64,000 nt of DNA from Aureobasidium sp. EXF-3400. Its lineage: Eukaryota > Ascomycota > Dothideomycetes > Dothideales > Saccotheciaceae. The stretch is taken from positions 1-64,000 of the forward strand of contig SWBL01000082.1 in assembly GCA_024195585.1 (NCBI GenBank), read 5' to 3'. How positions within the stretch are numbered: position 1 is the first letter of the stretch; every line of letters begins with the position of its first letter. Positions 1 to 10,209 of the stretch are shown here, piece after piece. A program made the translations under genes and the position numbers. The notes under the pieces are model-generated. The model had not been told where the DNA came from and did not search any database. It saw only the letters and a program-made list of their open reading frames with translations.

Positions 1-266
1 CGAAACCGTAGGCGTAGACACCACGGAGGAGCTCAGCCTTGAGGTTCATGGCATCGAAGGAGTCGGTGGTCTCATCGTAGTTGGACTCGATCTGTCCTGC
101 AGCGCACAAATCTAGTCAGCGCAGCTCGTTGCAGAGAAGGCACGGCGGGTGGCGGAAGCTTTGGTCGTCGTCGCAGACGCTCAAATTTGCAGGCGAGCGT
201 GTGGGCGACAGTTCAGGCGAACGAGATGGACGTACCCTCGGGGACCTCTTCAAGACCGGAAGCCAT
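1..266 (-). CDS. tif1: Translation initiation factor eIF4A, N-terminal part, cut by window edge
   Basis: DEAD-box RNA helicase of the eIF4F cap-binding complex, which unwinds 5' UTR structure in the cytoplasm. Exons read on the minus strand are 236-266 ([11 protein letters not shown]) and 1-96 and onward past the edge. Exon 2 gives [14 protein letters not shown] and then [12 protein letters not shown], the conserved eIF4A N-terminus that leads into the Q motif. The intron at 97-235 (139 nt) begins GTACGT and ends CTGCAG, and sits in the first dozen codons. The helicase core lies outside the window. It shares a 423-bp divergent upstream region with the JmjC gene. Identity rests on family recognition of about 40 residues. 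Confidence 0.9.
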
Positions 267-689
267 GATTGCGGTTTGTGTTTGTTGGTGGGTGGGTTGT
301 GTTGAAAGCTGTTGCGGTGGGCGAAGGGGCGCCTCTGGGTATTTCAAGGGGGACTAGAAACCAAAACTCTCGTGCGTGAGAGTTAACAAGGATATCTAGA
401 TTGTTGGGAGTGATGAAAATGGCTGGAGGAAAAGAGGGGCGCGCTCGAATATAATGAAACCAGATTTTTTCGCTGTGCTGCAGAAATCGTCCGTGCGCAC
501 CCGCACCCGCCTTTCGCCTGCGTCCAACCACCAAACATCATCCGTTGTGCTCACTGGGGTCCGTCATTTTTTTTATGACTGTCTGTTTCTGGCCACTGAC
601 AGCCGGCCATTCCTCAACCGTCACTTGAGCCTTCTCTTATGACTTGTGGCCTGTGATATTCATTGGATACCACATCTCTAACTCTCACT
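267..689. promoter_or_regulatory. Divergent intergenic region, eIF4A / F-box-JmjC
   Basis: 423 bp between two start codons. It must hold both promoters and 5' UTRs. It has short pyrimidine tracts (for example around 565-575) but no motif I can name with confidence. Confidence 0.5.
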
Positions 690-2295
690 ATGACTCCTCG
701 AGCGGCTCTGCTAGACCAGGATCTCGAACATAGGCCACTTAAAAAACAGAGACTTGATCCCGGCCCCGACGAAGCAGCCAATCCCGACGAGTCTGCTACT
801 ATTTGGAGTCACCCACTCGGCATCCGTCCTTCTGGCAATGCTTTTACCGCTACTACCAATCTGAAAGCAGCAATCGGATCATTTGCTCTGCTGCCTGACG
901 AACTGCTGACTCAATTTCTGGAATTCCTCGATGCCCAGGACTTGTTGCGATTGGGTGCTACTTGCCGTGCTCTCCATGGATTCACCAGGTCCGAGGAGCT
1001 TTGGAAAGCTCTTTTTATAGAGTATGTTTTTTTATATATAGTTCTACTTTATGTCAGTCTAACATTACTCAAGATCACAACCGGAGAATTTCAACTGGCG
1101 AGGCACGTGGAGATCGACCGTCTTATCCCAACCACGTTCTCAGGAACCTGATGTGGACTGCAGCAACCTCTTTTCCGATGCCCTTCATCGACCATATTTC
1201 TGTGCTCACGTGCCCCTGGAGCCCTTCGTAACCAATATCCCTGCTCGTAATCAGATCCATCGTCTCACGTCCTTGACCTTTGATGAGTTTACTGAATCGT
1301 ATACCAACAAGCCTTTTATCATCTCAGAGCCTACTAGACGTTGGCCTGTGTTTGGATCTTGGTCTACCAAGTCTCTGCTCAAACAGTATTCCAAGGTCAA
1401 GTTCAGAGCGGAAGCCGTCGATTGGCCCTTCGACGTCTATGTTGACTATATGAAGGATAACCACGATGAGAGCCCTCTGTATCTCTTTGACCGCTCTTTT
1501 GCAGAGAAGATGAACATTCAAGTGGCCGACAGCTCAAGTGCCCACCTGTATGATGGCACTTCTCCTGATGGGCCAGGTCACGAAAACGAGCGTAAAGTGG
1601 CATATTGGGCACCTTCATTCTTCGGTCCTGACCTATTCAGCGTCCTTGGAAACCAACGACCCGACCACCGCTGGTTGATCATCGGCCCGTCTCGCAGTGG
1701 CTCGACTTTCCACAAAGATCCGAATGCGACTTGCGCATGGAACGCGGTCTTGACTGGGCGCAAGTACTGGATTATGTTTCCATCTTCAGCCTCCCTACCC
1801 CCACCACCCGGAGTCTTTGTATCAGCCGATCAAAGTGAGGTAACATCCCCTCTGAGTATTGCTGAATGGTTCCTTGGTTTCCACGCTGAGGCACGTCGCA
1901 CAGAAGGATGTGTTGAAGGCATCTGCGAGGCTGGTGAACTATTGTATGTGCCAGCTGGCTGGTATCATTTGGTCGTCAACCTCGAAGACTCGATTGCATT
2001 GACCCAAAACTTCGTTCCCCGTCAGAGACTTGCTTCAGTATTACACTTCCTCAGAGACAAGTCTGACCAAGTCAGTGGTTTCGCCAAGGACGTGCAAAAC
2101 CCTTACGAGCTCTTTATTGCAAAGCTCAAAGAACAGGAGCCAGAGGCTTTGGAAGAGGCACTGCCCAAATTAGAGAAGATGAGCAAGGGCCCAAAAGGCA
2201 AGTGGGCAGAGCTGACGAAGACGGCCGAAGACACCAGTGTCGAAGGTGGATTCTCTTTCGGCTTTGGCGGAGATGACGATGAAGAAGTGCCGTAG
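690..2295 (+). CDS. F-box and JmjC domain protein (JMJD6-like 2-oxoglutarate oxygenase)
   Basis: Predicted Fe(II)/2-oxoglutarate-dependent oxygenase of the JMJD6/cupin-like branch, 517 aa. Exons are 690-1021 and 1074-2295. The 52-nt intron starts GTATGT and carries TCTAAC before CTCAAG. An F-box (LLPDELLTQFLEFLDAQDLL) lies at about residues 70-115, suggesting an SCF ubiquitin-ligase adaptor role. The JmjC core follows, with a metal triad H324-x-D326 (FHKDPN) and distal H409 (GWYHLVV), plus K341 (GRKYW) where 2-oxoglutarate is usually anchored, so it looks catalytically competent. The C-terminus is acidic (GGDDDEE). Substrate is unknown; protein lysyl hydroxylation or demethylation are family possibilities. 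The start is the first ATG; an upstream in-frame TTG at 663 is less likely. Confidence 0.88.
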
Positions 2296-2541
2296 ATACC
2301 AATCAACCATACGCACTTCCCACCCAAATGTGTTACCTCAAAGTCTCACTGATACGGCGGTCACGCCAGCCAAACGTGCTTATGAATGACAGCATCTAAA
2401 GACATCCACATTGGTATGGGACAGGTGTTTTTGACAGACTCCTAGCGGTCGGTCAAGACAGAACGACAGACATGCATGAAGTTCTAATCCAATATCACTT
2501 TATCAATACAGGATATTGCTGTTCTACGATTGAACCTTCCT

Positions 2542-4716
2542 CTAGTATTGCTCATCAGGACAATCAAATGCAAGATGACCATCTTTTTCGCAAAGCGCGC
2601 ACCATTTGTCAGCGTCCGATTCTGCTGCTGGCGCAACTTGGATTTCCTTGCTCTTTTCTGCGCCATTGTTACTAGTGTTGCTCAGAGTCTTCCTCAAAGA
2701 AAGAGGCGCAGGAGCCTCGAGCTTGTCGTTGTATTTGTCCTTGCTGGGTGCAGAGACATTCAAGCTCCGCATTTGGCTGTATAGTTCATCTTCGGGTTCG
2801 TCATGTTCTGCCTGACCCTCATGGCTGTGGTTCATCTCATGACCATTGGTGTCCTCAACGTTGGGACAGTTCAAGCTGTCGTGACCAGGCGTCTCACATA
2901 CTTCGCACCACGCTCTCTGTTCGTCCTTTCGTGGTGATCTGTACCGTGTAGGAGATCTGGTAGCCTCGGGCGATCTCGACAGATGCTGGCGTGGCATCTC
3001 CTCGGCGGCTGCTTCGGTGTTCATGATGCTGTTCCTTTCCTGCTCGGCTGCCCGTCTCAATTGCTCGACTGCGCGCTCCAGTTCCTCTTCTCGGAATGCC
3101 TTTCGGTCAATTAACCCTTGTAGTTCCGATTTCTCCCGTTCAAGCTGTTGTACAGTTGCTTGAGTCTTCTTCAATTCCTCGGGATCGGCAAAGCGCCCAG
3201 ATGCTGAGCTTTGTCGTGCCATAGGGCTTGCTTCCGGTCCAGAGCTCAGAGAGTGTATGATGGTTTTGAGACCCCTAATCTCATCATCCTTCAACTCGAC
3301 ATCCTTGTCTCTAGAGGTTTGGCCTTCTGCCTCTTTGGCTCCTTGTAGTGCTTTGGCGGCCTTTTCTCTTTCGCGCCTCAACTCGCTACGTCCTCTCTCA
3401 ACTTCTCCTCTCAGAAATTCAACCTCTCCTCGAGCTTCTGCTTCACCACGACGAGCGTCTTCCAACCCTTCTTCGAGCTCAGCAACAAGCTCTTCCAACC
3501 CCTTAAGCTGGCGAGCGACGTTTTCGACATCCTCACGACTGTGACTGAGCTCGCGCAATTCCTGTATTTCAGCGAGTAGATCAGCAATCTTTGCCTCGTA
3601 GACGCGCTCGGTCTCGGCTGATGCAAGTTCCAGAGTATCTATTGTGCTGCGGAAGTCTGCACGGTGGGCGTCAAACTCGTCAATGAGAGATTGGATCTTG
3701 TCTTCTCTGTCGTGTACAGCTTGACGCAGCTCGAAGACGTCAGAGCTACCTCCTGCATCGCTGCCATCGGCGGGTATCAATTCTTGAATCTCCTTCAGAC
3801 TGGACTCCATCTCGACAAGTGATCCAGCTTGCTCTTGCAATTGTCTATCCTTTTCTTCGAGCTGAGCCATTAGTCTCTGAATCTCGCCATCTTGGTCCAC
3901 ATTGACCTGTCTGGAAGGAGAGCGTCTAGCAATCGAGGCGGCAGAACTGGTAGATGGGCGCTGCGTTTCAGCGCGATTTCCAACACGAGAGCCAGTGCGT
4001 GAGTAGGGGCGCGAAGGAGCGGCAGATCGACTAGCGGCACGAGGAGTCGTGGAGATAGGCGGTGCAGGACTCGAGGTGAAGCGTGGAGGGACAGCAGATC
4101 TCTGGCTCATGGAAAAGTTGCGGGCCGGGGTAGGGACTAGGTTGGGTTGTTTGCGGAAGGGCGATTCGGGGCGTGGCAGCGATGGCCTACGTGACTTGAG
4201 TTTGGAGAGAGGACTCGGAGGTCGGGCACCAGGGCCCATGGACTGGGAGAACTTGGGCATAGCGGCCATCGGAGGTGTGTAGGAATCTAGACGGTATTGC
4301 GAGGGAGTTGTAGGGGTGCCAGGGTATGCTGAGCGAGAGCGTACGGGCGACGGGCGCTTCTCTGCACGGTGGACAGGCAGAAAGATGCCTGCGCCAGGGA
4401 TGTCGGTGTCGAAGTAGCGGATACCATCGACGTCGCCGTCATTCTTTCCTCTGGCAGCAAATTCGCTGGCCAGTTCAACACCAATGAATTTGCCCTGCTT
4501 GCCCCTGACGGATCCGACGAACTTGACAGTTCCATACATGTCGCCAGGTACATTGACCATGTCGCCCAAGGCGACGGACGGGTCTTCCATTGTTGATGTG
4601 AGTGCAGGTGATCGAGCTGTGTTTCCGGTCAAGGCGTTGAAAGAAGCTTTGCGATGAGCATCCGTTGTGTGCATGGGCGAGTTGGACGGCCGCGCACGCT
4701 GCCGTGGTGTAGACAT
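2542..4716 (-). CDS. CAP-Gly microtubule plus-end protein, CLIP-170/Bik1/Tip1-like
   Basis: Single-exon gene of 724 aa. The CAP-Gly domain spans about residues 48-120 and contains GKNDG (90-94), the loop that binds the C-terminal EEY/F of tubulin or EB1. A Ser/Pro/Arg-rich linker (about 120-290) is followed by a long coiled coil (about 290-570) for dimerisation. Two CCHC zinc knuckles, WCEVCETPGHDSLNC and WCALCEKDGHLAFDC, sit near the C-terminus, the second almost terminal. This order matches CLIP-170, whose knuckles recruit dynactin and LIS1. The role inferred is microtubule plus-end tracking and hyphal polarity. I start at 4716 (MSTPRQ); an in-frame upstream start at 4752 would add a short hydrophobic stretch that does not fit a cytosolic protein. 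Confidence 0.9.
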   Translation of the reverse strand: MSTPRQRARPSNSPMHTTDAHRKASFNALTGNTARSPALTSTMEDPSVALGDMVNVPGDMYGTVKFVGSVRGKQGKFIGVELASEFAARGKNDGDVDGIRYFDTDIPGAGIFLPVHRAEKRPSPVRSRSAYPGTPTTPSQYRLDSYTPPMAAMPKFSQSMGPGARPPSPLSKLKSRRPSLPRPESPFRKQPNLVPTPARNFSMSQRSAVPPRFTSSPAPPISTTPRAASRSAAPSRPYSRTGSRVGNRAETQRPSTSSAASIARRSPSRQVNVDQDGEIQRLMAQLEEKDRQLQEQAGSLVEMESSLKEIQELIPADGSDAGGSSDVFELRQAVHDREDKIQSLIDEFDAHRADFRSTIDTLELASAETERVYEAKIADLLAEIQELRELSHSREDVENVARQLKGLEELVAELEEGLEDARRGEAEARGEVEFLRGEVERGRSELRREREKAAKALQGAKEAEGQTSRDKDVELKDDEIRGLKTIIHSLSSGPEASPMARQSSASGRFADPEELKKTQATVQQLEREKSELQGLIDRKAFREEELERAVEQLRRAAEQERNSIMNTEAAAEEMPRQHLSRSPEATRSPTRYRSPRKDEQRAWCEVCETPGHDSLNCPNVEDTNGHEMNHSHEGQAEHDEPEDELYSQMRSLNVSAPSKDKYNDKLEAPAPLSLRKTLSNTSNNGAEKSKEIQVAPAAESDADKWCALCEKDGHLAFDCPDEQY

Positions 4717-5249
4717 GCTTTGAATACTGTGTGTCAAGGCCAACAGGAACAAGACGACAAGATATAATCACTTTCTTTACCGCTGCGAGGCCACCTCCAA
4801 GACAAGATCAAAGACAAAAACAAAGACACGTCAGGCCCCTCAGCGCTCCATTACCCATGCAACCGCGACTCAAGACGCTGCCCAATCATCTCACCTCACC
4901 TCATTTCATTTCATCACTCGCGAAAGGGGCAAATAGCCGCCAGGCCATAATCACTGCCTTGTGCACTCTCTATCTTGCAAGTGTCTAGATTCGCAGAATA
5001 TTTTGTGTGTGCTTTCTCCCATTTCTACTGTTTACTTCCAAACAGATAACCGTATTGTGGCATGGCTCGGCAACATGATGGCGTTAATTGTGACTTTAAA
5101 TCGTGCCGAGGTTGTACGGTCCAGTACCCCACGCCTTGAGGTCTCCTCTGTGCATACTCCGTACATTCACCTAGCTATCGTTTTGTTCTCTCAAGTCTTT
5201 TACCGAGCCCGTCTCTCGTGTCTCTCAGTTCAATCCACCAAGTCTTGCA
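4717..5249. promoter_or_regulatory. Divergent intergenic region, CLIP / APH kinase
   Basis: 533 bp between two start codons. It includes A-rich and C/A-rich stretches (about 4790-4870). I see no convincing gene or named motif. Confidence 0.4.
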
Positions 5250-6473
5250 ATGGCGGGCCCAATCCGACAATCCATAGACATCAAGTCTCTTGAAAGCTAC
5301 CTGCAGAAGCAGGTTCCAGAGATCAAGACACCACTAGATGTTAAACAGGTACATCGATCTATCTCGTGAGGTCTTCTTTTATCTGATTAACTTCAACCAA
5401 CAGTTTGGCTACGGTCAATCGAATCCCACCTATCTCTTGACATCCTCGGACAAACAGCAATACGTTCTGCGCAAGAAACCTCCAGGAAAGTTGCTGTCAA
5501 AGACTGCACATAAAGTCGAACGAGAATATAGAATTCTGCATGCTCTTGAGACAACAGATGTTCCTGTGCCAAAGACATATTGCTTGTGCGAGGACGACGC
5601 AGTCATCGGTACAGCTTTTTACATCATGGAGTTCCTCGATGGCAGGATCATTGAAGACCCGTGTCTGCCGGATGTCAGCCCTGAAGACAGGAAGGAGATG
5701 TGGCGATCCGCAGTAACAACTCTAGCCAAATTCCATCGCGTGGCTCCCGCCTCAGTGAATCTCGCATCTTATGGAAAAGCAAATGGCTTCTACGATCGTC
5801 AGCTCGCGACATTCAATACCATCCAGGATGCCCAGGCAAAGGCTGTCGATGTGGAATCAAACGAGCCAGTGGGAAAGATTCCGCATTTTGACGATATGGT
5901 TGCCTTCTTCGGCAATAAGGACAGCCAGCCTCAGGATCGTAGCACCTTCGTTCATGGCGACTACAAGATCGACAACGTGGTCTTTCACAAGACAGAGCCA
6001 AGGGTGATAGGAATCTTGGAGTAAGTCAATGGTGGTTTCGATTGTAAGCAGCGACTGACGAGTGCAGCTGGGAAATGTCAACAATAGGTCACCCGCTGTC
6101 CGACTTGAGCAACCTGCTCACCCCATTCACTACTGCTGATTCTCCGGTTGCTCGATCAATTGGAAGGGGAAGTGAGACCTTCCTTCCGGGCAACACATCT
6201 GGTCTTCCCACAAAGCAGCAGTGCATCGAGTGGTACAGACAAGTAGCCGGGTGGGATCCTCGACCAGATATGACATGGGGCGAAGCATTCGGTATATATC
6301 GTGGCAGCATTATTATGCAAGGCATCGCAGCGAGATATGCCCTCCGACAGGCAAGCAGTGCTCGGGCACAGGAGTACGCAGTACAGATGAGACCGTTTGC
6401 CACTGTCGGTTGGGATCTTGTCCAGCAATGCCAAAGGGAACGAGCCAAACAAGGTAGCAAGGCTAAGCTGTAA
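5250..6473 (+). CDS. APH/ACAD11-type phosphotransferase with C-terminal AKL peroxisome signal
   Basis: Choline/aminoglycoside-kinase-fold protein, 373 aa. Exons are 5250-5348, 5404-6020 and 6068-6473. The nucleotide-binding lobe contains FGYGQSNPTYLL and VLRKKPPG. The catalytic loop is HGDYKIDN and the metal loop LDWEMSTIGHP, so the kinase residues are intact. It most resembles the N-terminal kinase half of vertebrate ACAD10/ACAD11, which phosphorylates 4-hydroxyacyl-CoA before elimination by the acyl-CoA dehydrogenase half. No dehydrogenase domain is fused or adjacent here. The protein ends SKAKL, and AKL is an accepted PTS1 variant, so a peroxisomal location is inferred. The actual substrate is not shown by the sequence. 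Confidence 0.88.
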
Positions 6474-7008
6474 CATAACTATCAAACAAGTCTGTCCCGT
6501 CTTGGTTTCATCGGGCTTTATCAGACTTGTCAAATCTGCTGGAAGTTAGCAGTGGCCTCTCGTGGTCGCGGAATCAATGTAGGTAGCCAGAATCGGTGGA
6601 TTGTCGAGAACATTAGGGAAGGTGTCGTCGAATTGTATGCTACCCCATGCCTGCATAGAAGTTCTCCGAGAGATTGCAGCACTGTCGCGCAAAGTTCCTA
6701 TAGCGATCACAATTGTCACACATGTAACAGAAGTTCAGTGAAAGGTCCATGTATGAGAAGACGAGAGAAAAAGTATTTTGATTAACTGAATCAAGGCGTC
6801 GCTGGTTGGTACGCTCTTGAAAGTGGCCATGATAACTCCTTGACAGGAAGGTTACGTGCTCTTTTGGACAAGGTAAGGACTCGAGATCTGTCAGTCCAAG
6901 AGGTAATGATGTCGACTAACGCGACGGAAGGCTGCGACGTGATGGCGGACGGGTGAGGGAGTCGAATCACTGTCGGTGGCTGTGGGTGGGTATAAAGGAG
7001 GAATGCGC
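6474..7008. other. Convergent intergenic region, no gene seen
   Basis: 535 bp between the 3' ends of the kinase gene and the Sm G gene. Only short ORFs without family character occur. It probably holds two terminators and 3' UTRs. Confidence 0.4.
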
Positions 7009-7416
7009 TCATCGTCGGTCGTGTTCGTCCATGCGTTCCAGTGCTTCCAACATGACAACCGAGTTGCCGCGGATGACCTGTAAGGGATGAGTAGGGTGTT
7101 CGGTGCGATGCGATGCAGACAATGTGGAAGAACGTACGACTTGGCCGATTCTGACCTTCTCGCCGCCGGCCTTCTCCTCGACGGCGTCATCTAGGACGAT
7201 GTTCAAAAAGACCTGAGATGAGTCAATATACAAGATGCAGGATTGCGAGCGACAATATACGCACATCGTAGCCGCGAAGGACGCCAATGACCTTGCGACT
7301 GCCGTTGAGCTGAACGAACAGGCGACGGTCGAGGTACTGTACACGAGTTAGGTCGGGCGCAAAACGGAGGACGCGGGAGAGCTGACCTTCTTCAACTCTG
7401 GCTGTGCTTGAGGCAT
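7009..7416 (-). CDS. smg1: Small nuclear ribonucleoprotein Sm G
   Basis: Core Sm-ring protein of U1, U2, U4 and U5 snRNPs, 81 aa (yeast Smx2 is 77). Four exons read on the minus strand: 7387-7416, 7265-7336, 7138-7212 and 7009-7077. Joined, they give MPQAQPELKK, YLDRRLFVQLNGSRKVIG, VFLNIVLDDAVEE and VIRGNSVVMLEAL, covering the Sm1 and Sm2 motifs. All three introns are phase 0 and only 50-60 nt. The first uses the weak donor GTCAGC, but reading-frame and family conservation leave no better choice. It is divergent from the Ntr2-like gene over 186 bp, pairing two spliceosome genes. Confidence 0.95.
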
Positions 7417-7602
7417 GGTTGGGTTTGAAGATGTGATTCGGGGGTGATGGTACAGAAGACCTCGAGACAAGGAAAGTCGAGAGGCTTGTGCACCCTCAGT
7501 TGTTGCGACTTCCCCGCGCGTCATTGGCGACTGCGACCTGCCCAAAAATCATCCCTCACCGACTCTCTCTCTCAACCACATTTACCCATACCCTCATGCA
7601 TC
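7417..7602. promoter_or_regulatory. Short bidirectional promoter between two spliceosome genes
   Basis: Only 186 bp separate the Sm G and Ntr2-like start codons. Both transcripts must initiate inside it or overlap. No TATA box is evident. Confidence 0.5.
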
Positions 7603-8996
7603 ATGAAGAAGTCATTCGCCGCCCGTCGCGTGCCACGGAAGATTGGCAACGATGAACAAGATGCTCAGTCAGACGTCTCGAGCAACAATGGTTAGTCCTC
7701 ACTCCCCCAATGTCTTGTGCCAGCTCTAACAAAGCTCGTCGTGGCAGCTTGTTGACAGCCCTCTTCACAGACTCCACCACCTCCTCCTTAGTCAAGCGAC
7801 CCGCCGCGAAGCATCGTAAATCTTCCGCCTTGCGTCCATCGTTTGCTTCCGACGACGATAACGAACACGACTCTACTCTGCTCACCCCCAAACGCGCGAA
7901 CCTCTCCCGCCTTGCTATCCAACGGAATGCCGAAAAGCGGTCCGACGTCGCCTTTCGCCCAGGTTTTGATTCTACCTCGGACCGTCCGACCTACAACAGG
8001 GACTACCTAGACGAGCTCAAACAGAGCACTCCAGTCACACCCCAAGACGTCGCATCCACCGCTACTACAGACACAGAGGACGCTGCATCTACTACTGCCA
8101 TCAACATCAAGTCGAAGTTCGGCTCCGATCTCTCCAGATATCAACCTCCCACAGCTATACCTACTGCCGCCGAGATTCTGGAAAAGAAAGCACGTCGCGC
8201 ACGCTTAGCCAAGGAGAACGACTTTATATCGCTAGAAGACGATGGTGACGATGAGGAAGATGACGATGCAGTCACACGGGACGATCAGGGCCGCTTAATT
8301 CTCAAACCCAAGGAGAAATACCCTGAAACACGCCTGGTACACGATGATGAAGACATGCTCGAAGGCTTTGACGATTTTACGACGGATGGCAAGATCACGT
8401 TTGGTCGCAAGGCACAGAGAGAGGAAGATCAGAAACGCAGAGCCGAAATGGCTTCTATGATCGCGGATGCCGAAGGTCAGAGCGCAGATGACGACGACGA
8501 AGATGACGAGAGCGAAGCTGAACGAAATGCTGCCTTTGAAGTTGCGCAAACGCGCCACGGAACCTATGCTGCTCGCGAACAAAAAACCGACTCAAAAAGG
8601 CCCCAAACACCACCCAGGGTTGTACCTCTGCCGACGATGGACAGCGTGGTGGAAAGACTTCGAAAGTGGTTGGAGGAGATGGAGCTCGTTCGCGCCAACA
8701 AGTCGAACGAAATGCAGAGCTTGGTGGACGAAAAATCAAGGATCGGCGAAGAAGAGATAAGGGTTCAAGCAGCTCTGAAAGAGACGGGCGAGAAATACCA
8801 GAAGTTGAGAGAAGACATGGGCTTGCAAGTCAAGGATGATGATAAACAAATCACCACAATCGATCAGAAGCCTACACCCAACCGCACTGAAGATAGTGAG
8901 GACAGCGACGCGGATGAGGAAGATGGCAGACCAGGCCTCGGGAGATCGGGCCTAGGCAGTGGAATCCGTCGAGACATGGCCGATTGGGGTATGTAG
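7603..8996 (+). CDS. Ntr2/GCFC-type spliceosome disassembly factor (PAXBP1-like)
   Basis: Nuclear protein of about 420 aa. It resembles fungal Ntr2, which with Ntr1 recruits the helicase Prp43 to release spent spliceosomes. Exon 1 is 7603-7690 (MKKSFAARRVPRKIG). The intron donor is GTTAGT at 7691. The acceptor is uncertain: 7734, 7758 and 7770 all keep frame; I favour 7770, so exon 2 would be 7771-8996. Family-like segments include YLDELKQSTPVTP and AAEILEKKARRARLAKE, then acidic tracts (DDGDDEEDDD, DDDDEDDE), a Glu/Arg-rich coiled region and a C-terminal RDMADWGM. Assignment to Ntr2 rests on these short segments and charge pattern. Confidence 0.72.
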
Positions 8997-9139
8997 TGGT
9001 ATCATAGTTGCCCTGTGCATGCGACGATTTGGAGATGGGATTCAAAGAGTTGAGATGTCCGTTTGTTGTGATGAGTGATCCGTAACGCCTAGCGCCTCGC
9101 TGTGTAACTGCTCCTTTGAACAAGAAAGATGGTGATGTC

Positions 9140-9436
9140 TCATGAGTTGGCATCGATTTCGGCCCAGACAGACTCGAGCTTTGCTCGCTTTTCCTTGGCC
9201 ACTTCGCGGTTCTGACGGGTGCGTTCGAGACGTTCGGCGCGAAGGCACATGTTGACCTGATGCTTTGCATTGGTACACATGCCCATCGACTTCCAGAGAA
9301 ACCCGCGCGCATGGCATTCTTCGAGCGCATTCATAACCTCCTCGCAGTCTAGCCATGGTTAGAGAATGGACGATGGTGACGAGACGCGGTCGAGCAACAT
9401 ACTCTTGTTATCTTTGGTGTGCAAGTGGGGATGCAT
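9140..9436 (-). CDS. CMC2: Twin CX9C mitochondrial protein Cmc2
   Basis: Intermembrane-space cytochrome c oxidase assembly factor, 80 aa. Exons are 9403-9436 and 9140-9348, with the intron at 9349-9402 (GTATGT...GCTAG). The start MHPHLHTKDN matches the conserved Cmc2 N-terminus. Two CX9C motifs are visible: C-EEVMNALEE-C and C-TNAKHQVNM-C, which form disulfides through the Mia40 relay. A charged Arg/Lys/Glu helix ends the protein. The gene shares a 216-bp divergent promoter with prefoldin 2. Confidence 0.9.
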
Positions 9437-9652
9437 GGTCGTTGCTGGTGCTCTCGCTGGTTTCTCGAAGACGGGTCTATGTGTTCCTCCGTAATGGCTG
9501 GTCACGGAATGATTGCTCGAAGAGTGGAGGCAAATCATCAGTCAAACAGCACTAGTGGTCTTGGCTTTCCCGAACGCCGCTCCATCAACCAGATGCCTGT
9601 CCATGTTGTGTCTCAATCACTATCAATTCCTCGTGAATAGCACAGTCTTATA

Positions 9653-10209
9653 ATGTCACAACAAGTTTCGGCCAAGAAGCAGCAGGGTATGTGCCAGACA
9701 TCAGTCCTCTCTTCTCCTTGCTAATCCAAGGATTTCCAGAGCTGCAAGCGCAATATTCGAATTACAAAGAAACCCTTCAGGCCATCGCACAAAAGATTGG
9801 CGATGTCGAGACTGAAGCTGAGGAACACAAGTACGTTTGACGAAATCGCTACCATCTTTGCGCCTCCCTTTTTGGGGATATGGTGTGGTTTCGTAATCTT
9901 TACAACATGACCAACATCACTAACATTGTCAAGACTTGTGTTCGAAACACTCGAACCATTGCCAGGTGACCGCAAGTGTTTCCGCATGATCAACGGCGTC
10001 CTCGTCGAGCGGACTGTACAGGATGTCTTGCCACAGCTCAAGACAAATGCAGATGGTCTCAAGAAGGTACTTGAAGATCTTCTGAAACAATACACTACCA
10101 AGCAAGAGGAACTCGAGAAGTGGAAGGTTTGTCAATCTCAGTGTGTCTGTCAGACAGGCCGCTAATACATTCACAGCGCCAAAACAAGATCCAAGTTGTC
10201 ACACAGTGA
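9653..10209 (+). CDS. GIM4: Prefoldin subunit 2 (Gim4)
   Basis: Beta-type subunit of the prefoldin hexamer, which hands nascent actin and tubulin to the CCT chaperonin. 116 aa from four exons: 9653-9686, 9740-9830, 9934-10126 and 10177-10209. It shows the two coiled-coil helices around the conserved hairpin: KETLQAIAQKIGDVETEAEE, LVFETLEPL, CFRMINGVLVERTV, then a second helix ending KQEELEKWK and RQNKIQVVTQ. The last exon is 33 nt and its acceptor follows CTAAT...TTCACAG. Introns are 53, 103 and 50 nt. Confidence 0.93.
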
